A stretch of 12,810 nucleotides of DNA, from assembly GCA_023412655.1 (NCBI GenBank), contig JAEYNH010000240.1:1-12810 (forward strand). The letters are read 5' to 3'. Source of the stretch: Pseudomonadota bacterium. GTDB lineage: Bacteria; Pseudomonadota; Alphaproteobacteria; Caulobacterales; Caulobacteraceae. Below are positions 6,831 to 12,810 of the stretch, piece after piece. The translations under genes and the position numbers were made by a program. The notes below the pieces were generated by a model. That model was not told the DNA's origin. It saw only the letters and a program-made list of their open reading frames with translations, and ran no database searches. Within the stretch, counting starts at the first letter, position 1. The number at the start of each line of letters is the position of its first letter.

Positions 6831-7827
6831 CCGCCGGCGCGGTGCTCGCCCGCACCACCAGCCGGTGGGCGAGGGTGACGTGCCGCACGGTGTCGGCCCG
6901 CCCGGCCAACACGTCCAGCAGCAGCCGCACCACCTCGTGGCCGATGGCCTCCTTCGGCTGACTGACGGTGGTCAGGGGCGGGTCGAGGTGACGGGCGTAA
7001 CGGATGTCGTCGAAGCCGACGAGCGAGACATCGGCGGGGCAGGCGAGGCCCTTGCGGCGCAGGGCCTCGAGCGCCCCCATCGCCATCTCGTCGCTGAAGC
7101 AGAAGATCGCTGTCGGCCGGGGCTCGGCCTCCAGCAGGGCCTGCGCCTGGGCAAGGCCGGACTCGATGGTGAAGTCGCCCTGGACGACGTTGAGGCCCCA
7201 CGCCCCCCGCCGGGCGGCCGCGGCCTGCACACCGCTCAGCCGGTCGCGGCTCAAGGGGCTGGCCAGGGGGCCGGTGATCACGCCCACCCGCCGGTGCCCC
7301 AGCTCGTACAGGTGCTCCATGGCCTCGGCGGCCGCGCGGGCGTTGTCGATATGGGCGCTGGGCACGCCGAGTTCGGGACTGAACTCGCAGCCGTTGACCA
7401 CGGGCGCCTTCGGGCCCTGGGCAGACACCAGCTCGGCCAGGGCGGGGGCCAGCCGATGGCCCAGGAAGATGATGCCGTCCGCCTCCCGCCGCCGGAGCAG
7501 CAGGGCGTACTGGTCCTCGCGCTCCTCCTCGTGCCGGGTGTCACCCAGCAGCACGGCATAGCCCGCAGCCGTGGCCGCTTCCTCGACGCCCCGGATCACC
7601 TGGGAGAAGAACGGATTGGAGATGTCCGGCACGGTCACCAGGATCTTGCCGGTCTTCAGGGTGCGCAGGCTCTTGGCCGCCACGTTCGGCGCGTAGCCCA
7701 GCCGTTCCACCGAGGCCAGAACCCGGGCGCGTGTGACCTCCGCCACCCGTTCCGGCGCGCTCAGCACCCGGGAGACGGTCGCGGTCGAGACCCCTGCGTC
7801 ACGCGCGACATCCTGGATCGTGGCCAC
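6808..7827 (-). CDS. LacI-family transcriptional regulator of the glycoside locus
   Basis: This 339-residue repressor has an N-terminal LacI helix-turn-helix and hinge (TIQDVARDAGVSTATVSRVL, then RLGYAPNVAAKSLRT to about residue 57). The periplasmic-binding-protein-like sensor domain follows, with VPDISNPFFSQVIRGVEEAA, GHRRVGVITGP and VSLVGFDDIRYA. The start is the GTG at 7827, where the HTH begins at once; a G-rich ribosome site lies roughly 10-14 nt upstream. It is divergent from the MFS transporter gene and a perfect LacI-type palindrome sits in the 87-bp gap, so it probably represses both itself and block B. The inducer is likely a sugar, glycoside or keto-sugar of this pathway, but the sequence does not say which. 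Its 3' end overlaps the DUF1080 gene by 23 nt on the other strand. Confidence 0.92.
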   Translation of the reverse strand: MATIQDVARDAGVSTATVSRVLSAPERVAEVTRARVLASVERLGYAPNVAAKSLRTLKTGKILVTVPDISNPFFSQVIRGVEEAATAAGYAVLLGDTRHEEEREDQYALLLRRREADGIIFLGHRLAPALAELVSAQGPKAPVVNGCEFSPELGVPSAHIDNARAAAEAMEHLYELGHRRVGVITGPLASPLSRDRLSGVQAAAARRGAWGLNVVQGDFTIESGLAQAQALLEAEPRPTAIFCFSDEMAMGALEALRRKGLACPADVSLVGFDDIRYARHLDPPLTTVSQPKEAIGHEVVRLLLDVLAGRADTVRHVTLAHRLVVRASTAPAATSARGS

Positions 7828-7851
7828 CGTCTTGCACCCGTCCCCTAACCG

Positions 7852-7865
7852 TGTAATCGATTACA
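7852..7865. promoter_or_regulatory. Perfect 14-bp LacI-type operator palindrome
   Basis: TGTAATCGATTACA is a fully symmetric inverted repeat with the central CG expected for LacI/PurR-type operators. It lies 24 nt from the LacI-type GTG start and 49 nt from the MFS ATG, so one bound dimer could control both directions. It is an AT-rich island in very GC-rich DNA. The symmetry is seen directly; assignment to the adjacent repressor is inferred from position. Confidence 0.75.
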
Positions 7866-7898
7866 TCGCGCGAGCGTGGCCTTTCAAGAGCCGCGGCC

Positions 7899-7906
7899 GG
7901 GGGAGG
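7899..7906 (+). promoter_or_regulatory. Ribosome binding site fixing the ATG start at 7915
   Basis: GGGGGAGG ends 8 nt before ATG 7915. An upstream in-frame GTG at 7876 would add 13 polar residues lying closer to the operator and lacks such a site. Confidence 0.65.
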
Positions 7907-7914
7907 CGAGGGTC

Positions 7915-9141
7915 ATGGGCGTCAAGGCGCGTCTGTTCCTGATGATGGTGCTCCAGCTGGCGGTCTGGGGCGCCTGGGCGCCGAAGCTGTTCCCCTACAT
8001 GGGCATGCTGGGCTTTGCGCCCTGGCAGCAGTCGCTGGTCGGCAGCTCGTGGGGCGTGGCCGCCGTGCTGGGGATCTTCTTCTCCAACCAGTTCGCCGAC
8101 CGGAACTTCGCCGCCGAACGGTTCCTGGCCGCCAGCCACCTGCTGGGCGGGCTGGCGCTGGTGTTCACCGCCTTCCAGACCTCGTTCTGGCCGTTCTTCG
8201 CCGGCTACCTGGTCTACAGCCTGCTCTATGTGCCGACCCTCTCGGTCTCGAACTCGGTGGCTTTCGCCAATCTGAAGGACCCGGCCAAGGACTTCGGCGC
8301 GGTCCGCATGGGCGGCACCGTCGGCTGGATGCTGGTGAGCTGGCCCTTCGTCTTCCTGCTGGGCGCCCAGGCCGAGCCGCACCAGGTGCGCTCGATCTTC
8401 CTGGTGGCCGCCGCCGTCTCCTTCGCCCTGGCCGCCTACAGCCTGACCCTGCCGCACACCCCGCCCAAGCGCGGCGAGGAGGCGGCCGACCCCCTCGCCT
8501 GGCGCGAGGCGATCAAGCTGCTGCGCGTGCCCTTCATCGCCGTGCTGTTCGTGGTGACCTTCATCGATAGCGTCATCCACAACGGCTACTTCGTCATGGC
8601 CGACGCCTTCCTCACCCAGCGCGTGGGGATCGCCGGAAACCTCTCCATGGTGGTGCTCAGCCTCGGCCAGCTGGCCGAGATCGTGACCATGTTCATCCTC
8701 GGCGGGGTGCTGATCCGGCTGGGCTGGAAGGCGACCATGATCGTCGGGATCCTGGGCCATGCAGCCCGATTCCTGGTGTTCGCCTTCATGCCCGACAACG
8801 TCCCGGCCATCGTGGCGGTGCAACTGCTGCACGGGGTGGCCTACGCCTTCTTCTTCGCCACCGTGTACATCTTCGTGGACGCCACCTTCCCGAAGGACGT
8901 GCGCTCCAGCGGCCAGGGACTGTTCAACCTGCTGATCCTGGGAGTCGGCAACGTGGCCGCGGCCTTCCTCTTCCCGCACCTGATGGGCCGGCTCACCGTG
9001 CCCGCGCCCGGCGGCGGGACCGCCGTGGACTACCAGGCGCTGTTCCTGGTCCCCACCGGCATGGCCTTCCTGGCGGTCCTGCTGTTGGCCTTCTTCTTCC
9101 GCCCGCCTGAGAAGGGCCCTTCCGGCCCGGTGACGGCCTGA
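7915..9141 (+). CDS. MFS transporter, nucleoside:H+ symporter (NHS) family
   Basis: This 408-residue membrane protein has about 12 hydrophobic segments. Landmarks match the NupG/XapB-type NHS family rather than ordinary sugar porters: LMMVLQLAVWGAW at 9-21, FADRNFAAERFL at 60-71 (the loop between helices 2 and 3), PTLSVSNSVAF at 107-117, and FGAVRMGGTVGW at 127-138. Characterised members import nucleosides with protons, but relatives are frequent in sugar clusters containing Gfo/Idh/MocA and TIM-barrel genes. Import of a glycoside, keto-sugar or released sugar is therefore the better guess here. It is the first gene of block B, directly behind the LacI-type operator, with a 19-nt gap to the next gene. 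The exact substrate cannot be read from the sequence. Confidence 0.85.
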   Translation: MGVKARLFLMMVLQLAVWGAWAPKLFPYMGMLGFAPWQQSLVGSSWGVAAVLGIFFSNQFADRNFAAERFLAASHLLGGLALVFTAFQTSFWPFFAGYLVYSLLYVPTLSVSNSVAFANLKDPAKDFGAVRMGGTVGWMLVSWPFVFLLGAQAEPHQVRSIFLVAAAVSFALAAYSLTLPHTPPKRGEEAADPLAWREAIKLLRVPFIAVLFVVTFIDSVIHNGYFVMADAFLTQRVGIAGNLSMVVLSLGQLAEIVTMFILGGVLIRLGWKATMIVGILGHAARFLVFAFMPDNVPAIVAVQLLHGVAYAFFFATVYIFVDATFPKDVRSSGQGLFNLLILGVGNVAAAFLFPHLMGRLTVPAPGGGTAVDYQALFLVPTGMAFLAVLLLAFFFRPPEKGPSGPVTA

Positions 9142-9160
9142 CACTCAAGGGAGACGCCCG

Positions 9161-10102
9161 ATGCGCCAGACAGATTTCAGCCGCCGGGGCGTCCTGGCCG
9201 TGGGGGCCGCTGCGATCGGCCTGACGGTGGCGGGCGAGGCCGCCGCCGCCCCGTTCTTCGCCGCCAACGACCTGCCGATCGGTATTCAGCTCTACACCTT
9301 CGGTCCCGAGGGGGCGAAGGACCTGGGCGGCACGCTGACGGCGGTGAAGGCCATGGGCTACCGCGCCGTGGAGATCCCGGGCTTCATGGGCCGCTCGCCG
9401 GCCGAGCTGAAGGCCGCCCTGGACCGCGCCGGCCTCGTTTGCCCCAGCGCCCATATCCAGGGCCGCGGCGGCCTGGACGGTGACGTCGGCAAGCTGGCGG
9501 ACGACCTCAACACCATCGGGGTGAAGCATGCTGTCATGCCGAGCCCCTATGTGCCCGACCGGATCATGAAGCAGATGCAGGGCGTGGCCGGGGCGGACTT
9601 CTACCGCCGCGCCAACGCGGCGCTGACGCCGGAGGACTGGAAGTGGAACGCCGACTTCCTCAACCAGAAGGCCGCCGCGCTGAAGAAGGCGGGCATCGCC
9701 GTCGGCTACCACAACCACAACTTCGAGTTCGCGCCGAACGGCGGGGCCACCGGCATGGACATCCTGCTGGCCGAGACCGATCCCTCGCTGGTCACATTTG
9801 AGGCGGATGTCGGCTGGATGGCGGCGGCGGGCGTCGACCCGGCGGCCTACATCGGCCGGCACAAGGGCCGCTTCGGCCTGATGCACGTGAAGGACCTGAA
9901 GGCCTCCACCAAGGCCAACTACGAGCTGCGGATGGACCCGACCGAGGTGGGGGCGGGCCGGCTGGACTGGAAGAGCCTGCTGCCCGCCGCCCACGCCGCC
10001 GGGGTGCGCGGCTTCTACGTGGAGCAGGAGCCGCCGTTCGAGCGATCCCGCGCCGAAGCCGCGCGCATCAGCCATGACTACCTGGCGGCGTTGAAGGCAT
10101 GA
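9161..10102 (+). CDS. Tat-exported xylose-isomerase-like TIM barrel protein (sugar isomerase/epimerase or keto-glycoside lyase)
   Basis: This 313-residue protein opens with a twin-arginine signal (SRRGVLAVGAAA, Arg8-Arg9; likely cut near residue 30), so it should work folded in the periplasm. The rest is an AP-endonuclease-2/xylose-isomerase-like TIM barrel with conserved metal-site positions: Glu71 (VEIPGF), His98 (SAHI), His184/His186 and Glu189 (YHNHNFEF), Asp216 (EADVGW), His242 (LMHVKD) and Glu288/Glu290 (VEQEPP). Family members isomerise or epimerise sugars, and some act on 3-keto-glycosides by elimination. Export of this fold beside a DUF1080 protein fits cleavage of an oxidised glycoside outside the inner membrane (inference). 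AAGGGAG at 9147-9153 supports the ATG, and the stop overlaps the next start (ATGA). Confidence 0.85.
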   Translation: MRQTDFSRRGVLAVGAAAIGLTVAGEAAAAPFFAANDLPIGIQLYTFGPEGAKDLGGTLTAVKAMGYRAVEIPGFMGRSPAELKAALDRAGLVCPSAHIQGRGGLDGDVGKLADDLNTIGVKHAVMPSPYVPDRIMKQMQGVAGADFYRRANAALTPEDWKWNADFLNQKAAALKKAGIAVGYHNHNFEFAPNGGATGMDILLAETDPSLVTFEADVGWMAAAGVDPAAYIGRHKGRFGLMHVKDLKASTKANYELRMDPTEVGAGRLDWKSLLPAAHAAGVRGFYVEQEPPFERSRAEAARISHDYLAALKA

Positions 10103-11226
10103 CCCCGATCCCGTTGGCCATGGTGGGGGGCGGGCCGGGGGCCTTCATCGGCCCCGTGCACCGCATGGCCGCGGAGCTGGACGGCGCCTTCGTCCTGGTG
10201 GCGGGGGCCTTCAGCCGCGATCCGGCCAAGAGCGAGCAGGCGGCCCGCACCTGGGGCGTGCGCGGCTATGACGACTGGCGCGCCATGATCGCCGCCGAGG
10301 CCGCGCGCGAGGACGGCGCCCGCGCGGTGGCCGTGGTGACGCCCAACCACCTGCATCTGCCGGTTTCGGCCGCCGCGCTCGAAGCCGGGCTGCACGTGAT
10401 GAGCGACAAGCCGGCCACCCTTGACCTCGCCGAGGCGCGGACCCTGGCCGGGGCGGTCGCCGCCTCCGGCCGCCTCTACGGCCTGACCTACACCTACACC
10501 GGCTATCCGATGATCCGGGAGGCGCGGGAGATCGTCCGGCGGGGCGATCTTGGCCAGGTCCGCAAGATCGTCGTGGAATATCCGCAAGGCTGGCTGTCGC
10601 GGCCCATCGAGCGGGAAGGGGCCAAGCAGGCCGAGTGGCGGACCGACCCGGCCCTGGCCGGCGCCGGCTGCATCGGCGACATCGGGGTCCACGCCTTCAA
10701 CCTCGCTGAATTCGTCGGCGGCGTGCGTGTGGCGCGGCTCTGCGCGGACGTGGCGACAGTCTTGCCGGGGCGCCGGCTGGACGATGACTGCAACGTCCTG
10801 CTCCGGTTCGAAGGCGGCGCCCGGGGCGTGCTGATCGCGTCGCAGATCTCGGCGGGCGCGCGCAACGGCCTGCGCCTGCAGGTCTACGGCGAAACCGGCG
10901 GCCTCACCTGGTCGCACGAGGCCCCCGACCGGCTGACCATCGATTGGCTGGATGGGCCCAGCCACGTCCTGCATGCGGCCTCGCCGTACCTTAGCAGCGT
11001 CGCCAGAGCGGCCTCGCGCATCCCCACCGGACACCCCGAAGGCTTCATCGAGGCCTTCGCCAATCTCTACCGCGACTTCGCCGCCGCCATCGCCGGCGGC
11101 CAGCCGAACGCGGGCCTCGTGCCCGACATAGCCGAGGGCGTGCGCAGCATGGCCTTCGTGGAGACGGCTCTGGCCGCCAGCCGCGAAGGCGCAGGCTGGG
11201 TCGACCTCGACGGGAGCCTGCCATGA
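10099..11226 (+). CDS. Gfo/Idh/MocA-family NAD(P)-dependent sugar oxidoreductase
   Basis: This 375-residue cytoplasmic protein has an N-terminal NAD(P)-binding Rossmann fold (GGGPGAFIG at 10-18, AVVTPNHLHLPVSAAALEAG, and SDKPAT with Lys104 where the family usually has EKP). The C-terminal catalytic domain carries GDIGVHAFNLAEF with Asp194 and His198. No signal peptide is seen. Family enzymes oxidise or reduce sugar ring hydroxyls (inositols, glucosides, 3-keto-sugars) and often work with TIM-barrel isomerases, exactly as arranged here. With membrane-linked GMC enzymes doing the oxidation outside, this one may reduce the imported 3-keto sugar back to an ordinary sugar, or it may be a second, NAD-linked entry route. 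It overlaps both neighbours by ATGA, indicating tight translational coupling. Confidence 0.88.
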   Translation: MTPIPLAMVGGGPGAFIGPVHRMAAELDGAFVLVAGAFSRDPAKSEQAARTWGVRGYDDWRAMIAAEAAREDGARAVAVVTPNHLHLPVSAAALEAGLHVMSDKPATLDLAEARTLAGAVAASGRLYGLTYTYTGYPMIREAREIVRRGDLGQVRKIVVEYPQGWLSRPIEREGAKQAEWRTDPALAGAGCIGDIGVHAFNLAEFVGGVRVARLCADVATVLPGRRLDDDCNVLLRFEGGARGVLIASQISAGARNGLRLQVYGETGGLTWSHEAPDRLTIDWLDGPSHVLHAASPYLSSVARAASRIPTGHPEGFIEAFANLYRDFAAAIAGGQPNAGLVPDIAEGVRSMAFVETALAASREGAGWVDLDGSLP

Positions 11227-12284
11227 AGACGCTGAAGGGCCCGGGCATCTTTCTCGCCCAGTTCCAGGGGCCGGAGCCGCCGTTCGACCGGCTTGAGACC
11301 CTCGCCGACTGGGCCGCCGACCTCGGCTATGTGGGGCTGCAGCTGCCCACGGGCGTCGGCGGGCTGTTCGATGTGGAGCAGGGCGCGGAGAGCCAGGGCT
11401 ACTGCGACGACGTCAAGGGCATGCTGGCCGACAAGGGCCTCGAGATCACCGAGCTCTCCACCCATCTGCAGGGACAGCTGGTGGCGGTGCATCCGGCCTA
11501 TGACGCCCTGTTCGACGGCTTCGCCCCGCCGGAGGTGCGCGGGAAGCCGGCCGAGCGCCAGGCCTGGGCGGTGGCCCAGGTGAAGGCCGCCGCCAGGGCC
11601 AGCCAGCGGCTGGGCCTGAGCGCCCACGCCACGTTCTCCGGCGCGCTGGCCTGGCCCTATGTCTATCCGTGGCCACAGCGGCCGGCCGGCCTGATCGAGG
11701 AAGCCTTCGCCGAGCTAGCACGCCGCTGGAAGCCGATCCTCGACGTCTTCGACGACTGCGGCGTCGACGCCTGCTACGAGATCCACCCCGGCGAGGACCT
11801 GCATGACGGCGCGACCTACGAGCGCTTCCTGGACGAGGTCGGCGGCCACCCTCGGGCCTGCCTGCTGTTCGATCCCAGCCACTTCGTCCTGCAGCAGCTG
11901 GACTATCTCGACTACATCGACCGCTACCACGAGCGTATCCGCGCCTTCCACGTGAAGGACGCCGAGTTCCGGCCAACCGGGCGGTCGGGCGTCTATGGCG
12001 GCTACCAGGGCTGGGTGGATCGGCCGGGCCGCTTCCGTTCGCTAGGCGACGGACAGGTGGATTTCGGCGCCATCTTCTCCAAGCTGGCCGCCTACGACTA
12101 TCCCGGCTGGGCGGTGCTGGAGTGGGAGTGCGCCTTGAAGCACCCGGAAGACGGCGCTCGCGAGGGCGCGCCCTTCATCCGCGACCACATCATCCGCGTG
12201 ACGGAGCGCGCGTTCGACGACTTCGCCGCCTCGGGCGTCGACGCCGCCGCCAATCGCCGTCTCCTCGGCCTGAAGGACAAGTGA
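11223..12284 (+). CDS. Cytoplasmic sugar phosphate isomerase/epimerase-like TIM barrel
   Basis: This 353-residue xylose-isomerase-like TIM barrel lacks any signal peptide. Metal-site positions are visible: Glu186 and His188 in CYEIHPGEDLHD, Asp217 and His220 in LFDPSHF, His243 in FHVKDAEF and Glu300 in VLEWEC. A long insert with many aromatic and Gly residues after His243 (about 246-270, containing GVYGGYQGWVDRPGRFRSLGDG) is typical of the longer COG1082 proteins found beside Gfo/Idh/MocA genes. It differs clearly from the shorter exported TIM barrel in this operon, so the two are not recent duplicates. It probably isomerises or cleaves the sugar handled by the preceding oxidoreductase. The ATG at 11223 overlaps the previous stop, and the next GMC gene starts 1 nt after its stop. 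Confidence 0.87.
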   Translation: MKTLKGPGIFLAQFQGPEPPFDRLETLADWAADLGYVGLQLPTGVGGLFDVEQGAESQGYCDDVKGMLADKGLEITELSTHLQGQLVAVHPAYDALFDGFAPPEVRGKPAERQAWAVAQVKAAARASQRLGLSAHATFSGALAWPYVYPWPQRPAGLIEEAFAELARRWKPILDVFDDCGVDACYEIHPGEDLHDGATYERFLDEVGGHPRACLLFDPSHFVLQQLDYLDYIDRYHERIRAFHVKDAEFRPTGRSGVYGGYQGWVDRPGRFRSLGDGQVDFGAIFSKLAAYDYPGWAVLEWECALKHPEDGAREGAPFIRDHIIRVTERAFDDFAASGVDAAANRRLLGLKDK

Positions 12285-12285
12285 C

Positions 12286-12810
12286 ATGGCCCAGATCAAC
12301 GGTCGGGCGCGCGAAGAGCGGACCTACGACGCCATCGTAGTGGGCTCCGGCATCGCCGGCGGCTGGGCGGCCAAGGAGCTAACCGAGCGCGGCCTGAAGA
12401 CCCTGGTGCTCGAGCGGGGCGGGCCGGTACGCCACGTCCTCGACTATCCCACCGCCAACACCGATCCCTGGCAGGCCAAATATCCCCGCGGACGCCTGCC
12501 GGCCGACGAGATGAAGGCCAAGTACCCGGTCCAGCAGCGCACCGGGTACGCGCTCAGCGAATTCACCCAGCACTTCTTCGTCCGCGACGACGAGAACCCC
12601 TATGCCGAGACCAATCGCTTCGACTGGATCCGCGGCTATCACGTGGGCGGGAGGTCGCTGATCTGGGGGCGGCAGACCTATCGCTGGTCGGACCTCGACT
12701 TCACCGCCAACGCCCGGGACGGCGTCGGGGTGGACTGGCCGATCCGCTATGCCGATCTCGCCCCCTGGTACGACCATGTGGAGCGCTTCATCGGCGTGTC
12801 GGGGGGGGGG
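12286..12810 (+). CDS. Second GMC-family oxidoreductase, N-terminal part, runs off the right edge
   Basis: The frame is open from ATG 12286 for 175 codons to the last base of the window. It shows the FAD-binding Rossmann motif (G20-S-G22-I-A-G25, with Glu43 in LVLERGG) and the GMC block YHVGGRSLIWGR at about 118-129. It ends in DLAPWYDHVERFIGVSG, which parallels DLAPWYDRTERLIGVTG of the first GMC enzyme. Overall it is only moderately similar to the first, with a different 50-110 region, so they look like distinct subfamilies rather than a tandem copy. No signal peptide is present, so export would again need a Tat-bearing partner, perhaps encoded just beyond the edge. The final ten G residues are suspicious and the last three residues (Gly-Gly-Gly) should not be trusted. 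Confidence 0.85.
   Translation, partial: MAQINGRAREERTYDAIVVGSGIAGGWAAKELTERGLKTLVLERGGPVRHVLDYPTANTDPWQAKYPRGRLPADEMKAKYPVQQRTGYALSEFTQHFFVRDDENPYAETNRFDWIRGYHVGGRSLIWGRQTYRWSDLDFTANARDGVGVDWPIRYADLAPWYDHVERFIGVSGGG

Noticed and set aside
6831..6860. Possible terminator after the DUF1080 gene
   Set aside because: The region is the coding end of the LacI-type gene and shows no clear stem followed by a T run on either strand.
7861..9144. Long minus-strand frame (427 codons) antisense to the MFS gene
   Set aside because: Composition is His/Gly/Glu/Gln-rich low-complexity with no domain, a typical artefact opposite a high-GC gene; the plus-strand MFS protein is clearly real.
12286..12810. Second GMC gene as a tandem duplicate of the first
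   Set aside because: Only motif-level similarity is visible; the sequence between the FAD motif and the GGR block differs in length and content.

Overview
The window looks like a high-GC alphaproteobacterial chromosome, most likely Caulobacterales (Caulobacter/Phenylobacterium-like). The grounds are very GC-rich codon use, GGAG/GGGAG ribosome sites, tightly overlapping operons, an ScfR-type regulator, and a GMC dehydrogenase plus gluconate-2-dehydrogenase-subunit-3 pair resembling the lac genes of Caulobacter. This assignment is inferred from gene content, not from a marker gene. No rRNA, tRNA, CRISPR array, insertion sequence or phage gene was seen. There is no gene-free stretch longer than about 165 bases.

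Left part (1-3616), housekeeping and regulatory genes. It holds the 3' end of a class IV aminotransferase (PabC-like), a convergent ScfR/RamB-type regulator with an unusual tandem repeat running into its start codon, a small divergent MerR-type regulator, and an exported alpha/beta hydrolase of the proline-iminopeptidase type. Both convergent gene pairs here end on the same shared tetranucleotide, CTAG.

Right part (3779-12810), a catabolic locus that I read as a glycoside 3-oxidation (3-keto-glycoside) system. Block A (3779-6830, + strand) is a GMC dehydrogenase with a three-cysteine motif of the iron-sulfur FAD-glucose-dehydrogenase type, its Tat-signal small subunit, and an exported DUF1080 protein (3-keto-disaccharide hydrolase family). 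A LacI-type regulator (6808-7827, - strand) follows, with a perfect 14-bp palindromic operator between it and the next block. Block B (7915 to the right edge, + strand) is a nucleoside:H+-symporter-type MFS transporter, a Tat-exported xylose-isomerase-like TIM barrel, a Gfo/Idh/MocA oxidoreductase, a cytoplasmic TIM barrel, and a second GMC dehydrogenase cut by the window edge. The last four genes overlap by 4 nt or are 1 nt apart.

Proposed flow (inference): GMC enzymes oxidise a sugar ring hydroxyl, probably C3, in the periplasm. The DUF1080 protein and/or a TIM barrel then cleave the activated glycosidic bond by elimination-type chemistry. The MFS protein imports the product, and the cytoplasmic Gfo/Idh/MocA enzyme and second TIM barrel reduce or isomerise it. 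A cytochrome c electron acceptor for the dehydrogenase is not present in the window.
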